From Alphaproteobacteria bacterium (GTDB lineage Bacteria; Pseudomonadota; Alphaproteobacteria; Sphingomonadales; Sphingomonadaceae): 64,000 nucleotides of DNA. Of this stretch, positions 57,465 through 64,000 are shown in pieces (the first letter of the stretch is position 1; every line of letters begins with the position of its first letter). The notes under the pieces were generated by a model. That model ran no database searches and was not told the origin of the DNA. It saw only the letters and a list, made by a program, of their open reading frames with translations. Position numbers and translations under genes: made by a program. Location of the stretch: the NCBI GenBank assembly GCA_018823325.1, contig JAHJIJ010000030.1, forward strand, positions 248,001 to 312,000. The letters are read 5' to 3'.

Positions 57465-58241
57465 TCAGGTCTGAGTGCCGGCGTAAACCTTCTTGGCGTT
57501 GCGCAGCACTGTCAGGGCAACGGCGACCAGAGCAGCAACAGCAAGCATCTCGCCGCCATCCTCCAAAATCGTCAGAACCAGCCCAAGCGTTTCGTTGGGG
57601 AATAGGATATGAATCATATCGAACACGACGCCGCACGCGACCAGCGCGATCAACGGGAGCGCAACGAGCCGAAACACATTGGCATCCCCTGAGCGCCTGC
57701 CCAGATAAGCCCAAACAAAGAGGGGAAGCATGGCCACACCAGCCATGCTCCAGGCCAGAAGTTCGCCGACATCCACACTTCGCAAACCGAACAACGGCAT
57801 GAACTCAAAATGCTTAGCCAGATGTCCGCCAACCCGCTCGTGATACTGCATTGAGTCATCGACCCAAGCAAAGCCCGTAAAAATACTGACGATCAAAAGA
57901 ATGCGGGCACGGACTTCGTAAAAACTGACCAGAAACAAAAATGCTGCCATAAACAGCATCCCGTGATTAAATATTTCTGGTATGGAATTATCCACCTGAA
58001 CGCTCGCCAGATAGTGCATTCTTTTCAGAAATTTTATATTATCAAAACTCTGATTGATAAGCATTAAATACGTCACGACATGCAATGTCATGAGAGCCAC
58101 GGCTATTAACGATAAAGTGCCCCATATTTGCAACGCCACCTTGTCGTCTCGCAACCGGAACGCGGCTGATGATGCTTCAGATAAGATACGCGTTCTCCCG
58201 GAAGGACGATCGTCTCCCTCAGGATTCCCGTCGGGCGCCAT
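57465..58241 (-). CDS. Unrecognised six-helix membrane protein
   Basis: No family was recognised for this 258-residue protein. It has a polar 35-residue start, then about six hydrophobic segments (near residues 40-62, 92-108, 110-125, 158-178, 188-210 and 220-245). Charged motifs lie between them, such as FAWVDDSMQYHERVGGHL and ILEDGGEMLA. The first third of the gene is clearly more AT-rich than its neighbours. It sits on the opposite strand inside the nitrate locus, between nasS and the transporter leader, which suggests a later insertion. A nitrate-related role is possible but has no sequence support. Confidence 0.7.
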   Translation of the reverse strand: MAPDGNPEGDDRPSGRTRILSEASSAAFRLRDDKVALQIWGTLSLIAVALMTLHVVTYLMLINQSFDNIKFLKRMHYLASVQVDNSIPEIFNHGMLFMAAFLFLVSFYEVRARILLIVSIFTGFAWVDDSMQYHERVGGHLAKHFEFMPLFGLRSVDVGELLAWSMAGVAMLPLFVWAYLGRRSGDANVFRLVALPLIALVACGVVFDMIHILFPNETLGLVLTILEDGGEMLAVAALVAVALTVLRNAKKVYAGTQT

Positions 58242-58347
58242 GTCATATAAATGTCATATTTCTTGGTCGAGCCACAGCGCAAACGGCGCACCTTTCCTAA
58301 AGTTTCCGCAAAATTGCCATGACGGCATCCTCGAGAAAAATTGTGCC

Positions 58348-58378
58348 TTGCAACATGATCCGAATCGCGGGATAGTAT
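58348..58378 (+). promoter_or_regulatory. Possible promoter of the nitrate transporter leader
   Basis: TTGCAA (58348-58353) and TAGTAT (58373-58378) are spaced by 19 bases (17 if GATAGT is used). Transcription would begin about 58385, just where the first leader hairpin begins. The match is moderate. Confidence 0.4.
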
Positions 58379-58382
58379 GTGA

Positions 58383-58518
58383 GTCACGCGACGAGGCGTG
58401 ACCGCTTGGACAGACGCTCCATTGGGGGAGCGGGTTCTGTCCTCCCTATTATTTGCAGCAAAGCCGCTGGCCAGACATGAGCACCCTTGTGCGCATCGTC
58501 TGCCGAGCGGCTTTTTTC
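58383..58518 (+). promoter_or_regulatory. ANTAR-type attenuator leader of the nitrate transporter
   Basis: Two hairpins precede an intrinsic terminator. Hairpin 1 has a perfect 7-bp stem GTCACGC/GCGTGAC with hexaloop GACGAG (58383-58402). Hairpin 2 (58408-58442) has CGCTCC/GGAGCG around hexaloop ATTGGG and an outer GGACAGA/TCTGTCC stem. ANTAR proteins bind tandem hexaloop hairpins with conserved A1 and G4: G4 is present in both loops and A1 in the second. The terminator then spans 58460-58518. NasT, encoded upstream, is the obvious reader. Confidence 0.8.
58460..58518 (+). terminator. Leader terminator before the nitrate transporter
   Basis: AAGCCGCT (58461-58468) pairs with AGCGGCTT (58506-58513), followed by six T (58512-58517). 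It lies 28 bases before the start of the transporter gene, with no coding sequence between. It therefore serves attenuation rather than ending an upstream gene, since the neighbour upstream is on the other strand. Confidence 0.85.
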
Positions 58519-58546
58519 GTTTCACCGCCCATAAGGGGGACGTGAC

Positions 58547-59797
58547 ATGGCAACGATAATCAGTGACGTGGATGGCATGAGCGCCACGCAGGCATCATCC
58601 GAGAAAAGCAATTTCTGGCGCGTGGGCCACAAGCCGACGCTTATCGCCTCGTTTCTCTATTTCGATCTCGCGTTCATGGTCTGGGTGATGCTCGGCCCGC
58701 TCGCGCCGGACATCTCCGCCGCGCTCGGCCTTTCGCCTACGGAGAAGGGCCTGATGGTCGCGACGCCCACGCTGATGGGCGCCATTCTGCGCGTCGTGAA
58801 CGGCCTGCTGGTGGACCGGATCGGCCCCAAGACGTCGGGCGCAATCAATCAGGTGATCGTCATCGTTGGCCTCTTTACGGCCTGGATGTTAGGCGTGGAC
58901 AGCTTCGGCGGCACACTGGCACTGGGCGTGATCCTCGGCTTCGCGGGCGCCAGCTTCGCCATTGCGCTGCCGCTCGCCAGCCGCTGGTATCCGCCCGAGC
59001 ATCAGGGCAAGGCCATGGGTCTGGCCGGCATGGGCAATTCGGGTACGGTGCTTGCCGCTCTGTTCGCACCCACGCTCGCCAAGCTGTTCGGTTGGAACGC
59101 GGTGCTAGGGCTGGCCTGCATCCCGCTCGTTATCGTGCTGGTGATCTACATGGTCATGGCCAAGGACTCACCCAATCAGCCCGCGCCGAAGAGCATTGTC
59201 GATTATTTTCAGCCACTCAAGACGGCGGACGCCTGGTGGCTGATGGGCTTTTATGCTGTCACCTTCGGCGGTTTTTCAGGCCTTTCCGCTTCGCTCAGCA
59301 TCTACTTTACCGATCAGTTCCTTCTGAGCCCGGTCATGGCCGGCTATTGCACGGCGGCCTGCGTGTTTGCGGGCTCGCTGGTCCGCCCCGTGGGCGGCGC
59401 GCTCGCGGACCGGGTGGGCGGCATCAACACGCTCATCATCGTGTTCATCGTGGCCGCGCTCATGCTCGCCGGGGTGAGCATGGCGACCACGCTGCCCGCC
59501 GCACTCGGCCTGTTCGTCATTGCCATGCTGGCGCTTGGCACCGGCAATGGGGCGGTGTTCCAGCTCGTGCCGCAGCGCTTCCAGGCAGAAATCGGCATCA
59601 TGACGGGGCTCGTCGGCATGGCTGGCGGCGTTGGGGGCTTCTACCTCGCTTCCTCGCTCGGCTTTGCCAAGCAGTTCACCGGCAGCTTCTCCTCCGGCTT
59701 CCTGATCTTCGCCAGCCTCGCGGTCGTGGCGCTGATCGGCATGCTCATGGTCAAAGCCAAATGGCGCGCGAACTGGACCACCGGCGCTCGCATCTGA
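58547..59797 (+). CDS. Nitrate/nitrite MFS transporter, NarK/NasA type
   Basis: This 416-residue inner-membrane carrier of the NNP family has twelve hydrophobic segments. The nitrate signatures are GFAGASFAIALPLASRWYPPEHQGKAMGLAGMGNSG-like in TM5 and LGTGNGAVFQLVPQRFQAEIGIMTGLVGMAGGVGG-like in the second half. It imports nitrate (or nitrite) for assimilation. AAGGGGG precedes the ATG. It is controlled by the ANTAR leader directly upstream and followed by the porin gene. Confidence 0.94.
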   Translation: MATIISDVDGMSATQASSEKSNFWRVGHKPTLIASFLYFDLAFMVWVMLGPLAPDISAALGLSPTEKGLMVATPTLMGAILRVVNGLLVDRIGPKTSGAINQVIVIVGLFTAWMLGVDSFGGTLALGVILGFAGASFAIALPLASRWYPPEHQGKAMGLAGMGNSGTVLAALFAPTLAKLFGWNAVLGLACIPLVIVLVIYMVMAKDSPNQPAPKSIVDYFQPLKTADAWWLMGFYAVTFGGFSGLSASLSIYFTDQFLLSPVMAGYCTAACVFAGSLVRPVGGALADRVGGINTLIIVFIVAALMLAGVSMATTLPAALGLFVIAMLALGTGNGAVFQLVPQRFQAEIGIMTGLVGMAGGVGGFYLASSLGFAKQFTGSFSSGFLIFASLAVVALIGMLMVKAKWRANWTTGARI

Positions 59798-59854
59798 TTG
59801 CGTGAAGATGGGGGGGGTCAGCAGGCTCCGCCCTCTTTCATCAGGGGGAACATC

Positions 59855-61060
59855 ATGAAAATCAAACACATCACGGCGGCCATGCTGGTCGCCGCCGGGG
59901 CGGGCTTTGCCCAGAGCGCAAGCGCCCAGGATCTTGCCGTCAAGCCGCTTGCCGATCTGCGCCTGCGCTATGAGAGCGTCGATCAGCAGGGCCTTGCACA
60001 GCCCGAGGCAGATGCCGTCACTGCCCGCCTGCGCGCTGGCGTAGAGGCACGCACCGGGCCTTTGTCGGCGCTGGTCGAGGGACAGGGAACGCTGCGCCTC
60101 GCCGGGAATGCCTTTGACGGACTGACGGGCGCCGCCAATCGCCCGCTCATCGCAGATCCGGAGAATGTGGCGCTGTACCGCGCCCAGATCGCCTATCGCG
60201 CGCCATCCTTCGCGGTTACGGCTGGCCGCCAGCGCATCATGCTGGATGACGAGCGCTTTGTTGGCGGCGTCGGCTTCCGCCAGAACGGCCAGACCTTCGA
60301 TGCCGTGCGTGCCGAATGGACCGGCCTCCCCGGCCTGCGCGCGGATGTCTCCTATGTATGGCAGGTCCGCACCATCTGGGGTGTTGATGGCACTGGTGCC
60401 CGCCCGCGCAGCATCGATGGCGATAATATCCTTGCCAGTCTCTCCGCCAAGACGCCGCTCGGCACGCTCACCGGCTTTGGCTATCTGGTCGATCAGGATG
60501 AGGCTGGCGTGCAGGGTTACCGGCTCTCCAGCCAGAGCTATGGCGCGCGGTTTTCAGGGGCGCAGAAGCTCTCGGCGAACACGAAGCTTGGCTATGCCTT
60601 CAGCTACGCCCGGCAAAGCGACTACCGCCGCAATCCCAATGATTACACGGCGGACTACTGGCTCGCGGACTTGATACTGGACCTCTCCACCCTCAAGCTC
60701 AATGCAGGTTACGAAGTGCTCGGCGCGTCCGACGGCACCGCGCTCACCAGCTTCCAGACGCCGCTCGGCACCAACTTCAAATTCCAGGGCTGGGCTGACA
60801 AGTTTCTCGCCACGCCGCCCAATGGCGTGCGCGACCTCTATGCTGGTGCCAGCTATGGCTGGCAGGGCGTGACGGTGCAGGCGGCTTTTCACCGCTTCGA
60901 GAGCGACCGGCTGGACCAGCATTATGGCGACGAGATCAATCTGCTTGCCAGCGTGAAGCGAAAGAAGACCACGATATCCGCGCGTTTTGCGCATTATGAC
61001 GCGAAGACCTTCGCCACCGATACCAGCAAATTCTGGCTGCAGCTGGATTGGGCGCTTTGA
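59855..61060 (+). CDS. Outer-membrane porin, alginate-export family
   Basis: This 401-residue protein has a signal peptide (MKIKHITAAMLVAAGAGFAQSASA) and then beta-strand-rich sequence with alternating aromatic residues to the C-terminus (TSKFWLQLDWAL). The family (Alginate_exp) contains AlgE-like barrels and many uncharacterised anion-type porins. Its position between the nitrate transporter and nirB suggests a nitrate or nitrite porin, not an alginate exporter, since no alginate genes are here. ATG at 59855 begins the signal peptide. Confidence 0.85.
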   Translation: MKIKHITAAMLVAAGAGFAQSASAQDLAVKPLADLRLRYESVDQQGLAQPEADAVTARLRAGVEARTGPLSALVEGQGTLRLAGNAFDGLTGAANRPLIADPENVALYRAQIAYRAPSFAVTAGRQRIMLDDERFVGGVGFRQNGQTFDAVRAEWTGLPGLRADVSYVWQVRTIWGVDGTGARPRSIDGDNILASLSAKTPLGTLTGFGYLVDQDEAGVQGYRLSSQSYGARFSGAQKLSANTKLGYAFSYARQSDYRRNPNDYTADYWLADLILDLSTLKLNAGYEVLGASDGTALTSFQTPLGTNFKFQGWADKFLATPPNGVRDLYAGASYGWQGVTVQAAFHRFESDRLDQHYGDEINLLASVKRKKTTISARFAHYDAKTFATDTSKFWLQLDWAL

Positions 61061-61080
61061 GCGTAATGGGGACGACGAGA

Positions 61081-61107
61081 CGCGGGAATCGCTTGCACGA
61101 TCCCGCG
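61081..61107 (+). terminator. Hairpin after the porin gene
   Basis: CGCGGGA (61081-61087) pairs with TCCCGCG (61101-61107), 21 bases after the porin stop. There is no T tract, so it may serve as an mRNA 3'-end stabiliser or weak terminator. Confidence 0.4.
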
Positions 61108-61123
61108 AATCGCGTCATGTTGC

Positions 61124-61262
61124 ACTGCGAAGGGCAAAGCTGCCCGACAGATTTCATAGCTGAGACTGGCCCGCTGAAGGGCCGTCAAGGCGCGATGTGA
61201 TGGCAAAGCCGCCATCCAGGCTTCGGTTCAACAGACCGGAGCCCGGATGGCGGCTTTTTTTC
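61124..61262 (+). promoter_or_regulatory. ANTAR-type attenuator leader of nirB
   Basis: This has the same plan as the transporter leader with unrelated stem sequences. Hairpin 1 has GGGC/GCCC around hexaloop AAAGCT (61132-61145), supported by an outer CTG/CAG. Hairpin 2 has GGCCC/GGGCC around hexaloop GCTGAA (61168-61183), with an outer GAC/GTC pair. G4 is present in both loops and A1 in the first. A strong terminator follows at 61205-61262. NasT binding would release transcription into nirBD. Confidence 0.78.
61205..61262 (+). terminator. Leader terminator before nirB
   Basis: GCCGCCATCC (61208-61217) pairs perfectly with GGATGGCGGC (61245-61254), followed by seven T (61255-61261). It lies 18 bases before the nirB ATG, so it must be conditionally bypassed for nirB to be expressed. 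Confidence 0.9.
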
Positions 61263-61279
61263 GTTTTGGAGCAAGGCAC

Positions 61280-63814
61280 ATGGACTTCCAGGATTATCGG
61301 GGTGGAGGCGCAACACCGGAGGCGGGATCATCTGACGGCGCATCCGGCAGTGCAGCCGATCCGCGCGAACATCTGGTGGTGATCGGCAACGGCATGGCCG
61401 GCTGCCGCGCGGTCGAGGAATTGCTGGCCCGCGACGCCGGGCGCTACCGCGTGACCATCTTCGGCGCCGAGCCGCATGTGAACTACAACCGCATCATGCT
61501 CTCGCCGGTCCTCGCGGGTGAAAAGACCTTCGACGAGATCGTGATAAACACCGCCGACTGGTATCGGGACAACAACATCGATCTGATTGTCAGCGATCCG
61601 GTCACTGCCATCGATCGCGCGGGCCGGACTGTGACGAGCCGCTCGGGCCGTGTGGTCGACTATGATCGCCTGCTCATCGCCACCGGCTCGGACCCCTTCA
61701 TCATCCCTGTGCCCGGCAAGGATTTGCCCGGCGTCATCAGCTTCCGCGACATGAAGGATGTCGACACGATGGTGGCGGCGGCGGATGCGGGCGGCGAGGC
61801 CGTCGTCATCGGCGGCGGCCTGCTGGGTCTGGAGGCCGCGCATGGCCTTTCCCTGAGAGGCATGAAAGTGACGGTGCTGCACCTTCCCAACACCCTCATG
61901 GAACGCCAGCTCGACGAGGCAGCTGGCTGGCTGCTCAAGACGGCGCTGGAGGCGCGCGGCCAGACCATCCTCACTGGCGCAGACACGGCCGAAATCTATG
62001 GCGACGGCAAAGTCGAGGGCGTGCGCCTCAAGGATGGGCGGGAGATCCCCGCCAGCCTCGTCGTCATGGCCGTCGGCATCCGCCCCTCGGTCGCACCGGC
62101 GCGCGAGGCCGGTCTGGATGTCGGTCGCGGCATCAAGGTCGATGATCACATGGTCACGTCCGATCCGCATGTGCTCGCGGTCGGCGAATGCGTGGAGCAT
62201 GATGGCCAGGTCTATGGCCTCGTCGCGCCCTTGTGGGACATGTGCCGCAGCCTGGCGGACGGGCTCACCGGTAAGGCGAACCCCTATCGTGGCTCGGTCA
62301 CCTCCACCAAGCTCAAGGTCTCCGGAATCGACGTGTTTTCCGCCGGCGATTTCTCCGGCGCGGGCGCGGGCTGCGAGGACATCGTGCTGCGCGATGCCAG
62401 CCGGGGCGTCTACAAGCGCCTTGTCCTGCAGGACGATCGCATCGTGGGCGCGGTGCTCTATGGCGATACGGGGGACGGCAGCTGGTATTTCGATCTGCTG
62501 CGCAAGGGGGAGAGCGTTGCGGACCTGCGCGATGTGCTGATCTTTGGCCAGGCCTTCGCCTCCGGGGGTGGGCAGGCGGACCCTAAGGCGGCCGTTGCGG
62601 CGCTCTCGGACGATGCCGAGATTTGCGGCTGCAACGGCGTGTCCAAGGGTCAGGTCGTCTCCTGCATCGTAAAGGGCGCGCACAGCCTCGATGCGGTGCG
62701 CAGCACCTGCAAGGCCTCGGCAAGCTGCGGCTCCTGCACGGGCCTTGTCGAGACCCTGCTGGCGCTCACGCTGGGCGATGACGTCCAGTCCGGGCCGAAG
62801 ACGATGTGCAAATGCACCAGCTTCACCCATGACGATGTGCGCCGGGAGATCGTCGCGCAGGGGATGAGGTCGATCCCCGAGGTGATGCAGACGCTGCACT
62901 GGTCGACGCCCGATGGCTGCTCGTCCTGCCGGCCGGCGCTCAATTATTATCTGCTCTGCGCGCTGCCCGGCGACTATGTCGACGATCAGCAGAGCCGCTT
63001 CGTCAATGAGCGCCTCCATGCCAACATCCAGAAGGACGGCACCTACTCCGTTGTGCCGCGCATGTGGGGCGGCCTCACCAATCCGCGCGAGCTGCGCGCC
63101 ATCGCGGACGTGGTCGAGAAATATGATGCGCCGATGGTGAAGGTCACCGGCGGTCAGCGGCTCGACATCTTCGGCATCAAGAAGGAGGATTTGCCCGCCG
63201 TCTGGGCCGATCTCAACGCCGCCGGCATGGTCTCCGGCCACGCTTATGGCAAAGCACTCCGCACCGTGAAGACCTGCGTGGGCAGCGAATGGTGCCGCTT
63301 CGGCACGCAGGATTCCACCGGGCTCGGCGTGCGGCTGGAGAAGATGAGCTGGGGCTCGTGGATGCCCCACAAGTTCAAGATCGCCGTCTCCGGCTGTCCC
63401 CGCAATTGCGCGGAAGCGACCATCAAGGACTTCGGCGTCGTCTGCGTGGACTCAGGCTATGAGCTGCACGTTGCCGGCAATGGCGGCATCCATGTCCGCG
63501 CCACGGACCTGCTGTGCCGCGTCTCCACCGAACAGCAAGTGCTCGATTATTGCGCAGCCTACATCCAGCTCTACCGGGAGGAAGCCCGCTATCTGGAGCG
63601 GACCGCGCCTTGGGTCGAGCGCGTCGGCATCGACTATGTGAGGCAGCGCATCGTCGAGGACGAGGTCGACCGCGAGGCACTGTGCGCGCGCTTCCTCTAT
63701 TCGCAAAGCTTCAGTCAGGACGATCCCTGGGCGCAGCGCGCCGAGGGCGGCGAGCACGAGCAGCACGCGCACATGGCGCAATTCAAACCCGTCAAAGCGG
63801 AGGAAATGGCATGA
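61280..63814 (+). CDS. nirB: Assimilatory nitrite reductase (NADH) large subunit
   Basis: NirB reduces nitrite to ammonium in the cytoplasm. The 844-residue protein shows the FAD site VVIGNGMAGCRAVEELL, the NAD site AVVIGGGLLGLEAAHG, a BFD-like [2Fe-2S] domain (CGCNGVSKGQV ... CKASASCGSC, about residues 450-490), and the sirohaem/[4Fe-4S] site (CVGSEWCRFGTQDS and SGCPRNCAEA, about residues 670-715). ATG at 61280 has GGAG and AAGG upstream. It overlaps nirD by 4 bases. An upstream in-frame ATG at 61247 lies within the terminator and is rejected. Confidence 0.97.
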   Translation: MDFQDYRGGGATPEAGSSDGASGSAADPREHLVVIGNGMAGCRAVEELLARDAGRYRVTIFGAEPHVNYNRIMLSPVLAGEKTFDEIVINTADWYRDNNIDLIVSDPVTAIDRAGRTVTSRSGRVVDYDRLLIATGSDPFIIPVPGKDLPGVISFRDMKDVDTMVAAADAGGEAVVIGGGLLGLEAAHGLSLRGMKVTVLHLPNTLMERQLDEAAGWLLKTALEARGQTILTGADTAEIYGDGKVEGVRLKDGREIPASLVVMAVGIRPSVAPAREAGLDVGRGIKVDDHMVTSDPHVLAVGECVEHDGQVYGLVAPLWDMCRSLADGLTGKANPYRGSVTSTKLKVSGIDVFSAGDFSGAGAGCEDIVLRDASRGVYKRLVLQDDRIVGAVLYGDTGDGSWYFDLLRKGESVADLRDVLIFGQAFASGGGQADPKAAVAALSDDAEICGCNGVSKGQVVSCIVKGAHSLDAVRSTCKASASCGSCTGLVETLLALTLGDDVQSGPKTMCKCTSFTHDDVRREIVAQGMRSIPEVMQTLHWSTPDGCSSCRPALNYYLLCALPGDYVDDQQSRFVNERLHANIQKDGTYSVVPRMWGGLTNPRELRAIADVVEKYDAPMVKVTGGQRLDIFGIKKEDLPAVWADLNAAGMVSGHAYGKALRTVKTCVGSEWCRFGTQDSTGLGVRLEKMSWGSWMPHKFKIAVSGCPRNCAEATIKDFGVVCVDSGYELHVAGNGGIHVRATDLLCRVSTEQQVLDYCAAYIQLYREEARYLERTAPWVERVGIDYVRQRIVEDEVDREALCARFLYSQSFSQDDPWAQRAEGGEHEQHAHMAQFKPVKAEEMA

Positions 63815-64000
63815 TTGGCGCGTGGCTCGACATCGGCTGGGTGAACGAAATCCCCGTGCGCGGCAGCCGCACCGTCACCGTGGATGGCGCCGGCGAAATC
63901 GCCGTCTTCCGCACCGGCGACGACAAGGTCTTCGCCCTACGCAACCGCTGCCCGCACAAGGGCGGGCCGCTGAGCCAGGGCATCGTCCATGGCCACAGCG
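63811..64000 (+). CDS. nirD: Nitrite reductase small subunit, 3' end missing
   Basis: NirD is the Rieske-like partner of NirB. Only the first 63 residues are in the window. The sequence starts MIGAWLDIGWVNEIPVRGSR and reaches the Rieske-type ligand box CPHKGGPLSQG. The ATG overlaps the nirB stop (ATGA), showing coupled translation. The rest of the gene, and probably an assimilatory nitrate reductase, lies beyond the window end. Confidence 0.93.
   Translation, partial: MIGAWLDIGWVNEIPVRGSRTVTVDGAGEIAVFRTGDDKVFALRNRCPHKGGPLSQGIVHGHS

Noticed and set aside
61328..63370. 680-codon minus-strand open frame
   Set aside because: Antisense to nirB, whose cofactor motifs are all present.

Overview
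The window is GC-rich chromosomal DNA whose gene order and protein families fit a sphingomonad (Alphaproteobacteria, Sphingomonadales; Sphingobium, Novosphingobium or Sphingopyxis-like). The grounds are the trpA-accD-folC order, the lon-hup pair, a TonB-dependent receptor next to aromatic-type amidohydrolases, the DmdC-like acyl-CoA dehydrogenase, and the 'GAGCTTGTCGAAGCC' palindromic repeats common in this group. The genus is an inference and is not proven here. No CRISPR array, prophage, IS element or rRNA was seen.

Layout. 1-9.5 kb is housekeeping: trpA (cut by the window start), accD, folC, an AmpG-like permease, an orphan receiver, a RluB-type pseudouridine synthase, rsmD, a secreted Pro/Met/Gly/Thr-rich protein and a UvrD/PcrA helicase. 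9.5-14.1 kb holds an MFS exporter, cysK, a SleB-type cell wall hydrolase and a GNAT acetyltransferase. 14.2-16.5 kb is a MerR regulator plus acyl-CoA dehydrogenase operon. 16.5-23.9 kb holds hisI, tRNA-His, hup, lon, ybaB, dnaX, a DMT transporter and the SRP RNA gene. 23.9-29.7 kb is sulfur-flavoured: a sulfatase, a [2Fe-2S] ferredoxin, two overlapping cysteine desulfurases and a TauE/SafE-family exporter. 29.7-32.2 kb is a patchy stretch with palindromic repeats, an SDR enzyme and an orphan small protein. 32.2-41.4 kb holds an alpha/beta hydrolase, an ABM-domain protein, a DMT transporter, an ABC-F ATPase, SIMPL and PepSY proteins, an OmpR-type two-component system, a MerR-controlled glutaredoxin/MauE-like membrane protein and purC. 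41.7-44.2 kb is an MHYT hybrid kinase.

44.2-55.5 kb is an accessory catabolic locus. A minus-strand operon encodes a TonB receptor and three Tat-exported amidohydrolases. It diverges from a plus-strand RND efflux pair (adaptor plus pump). 55.6-64 kb is a nitrate/nitrite assimilation locus: nasT-nasS, an unrecognised six-helix membrane protein on the other strand, a NarK-type transporter, an alginate-export-type porin, nirB, and nirD cut by the window end.

The most informative regulatory finding is in this last locus. The leaders of the transporter and of nirB each carry two hexaloop hairpins followed by a strong intrinsic terminator. This is the architecture read by ANTAR antiterminators, and the ANTAR protein NasT is encoded just upstream. 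The second notable site is a textbook MerR-type promoter (20-bp spacer with a perfect 7-2-7 dyad) driving the glutaredoxin/MauE-like gene. Its regulator lacks the cysteine that mercury MerR proteins have in the dimerisation helix.
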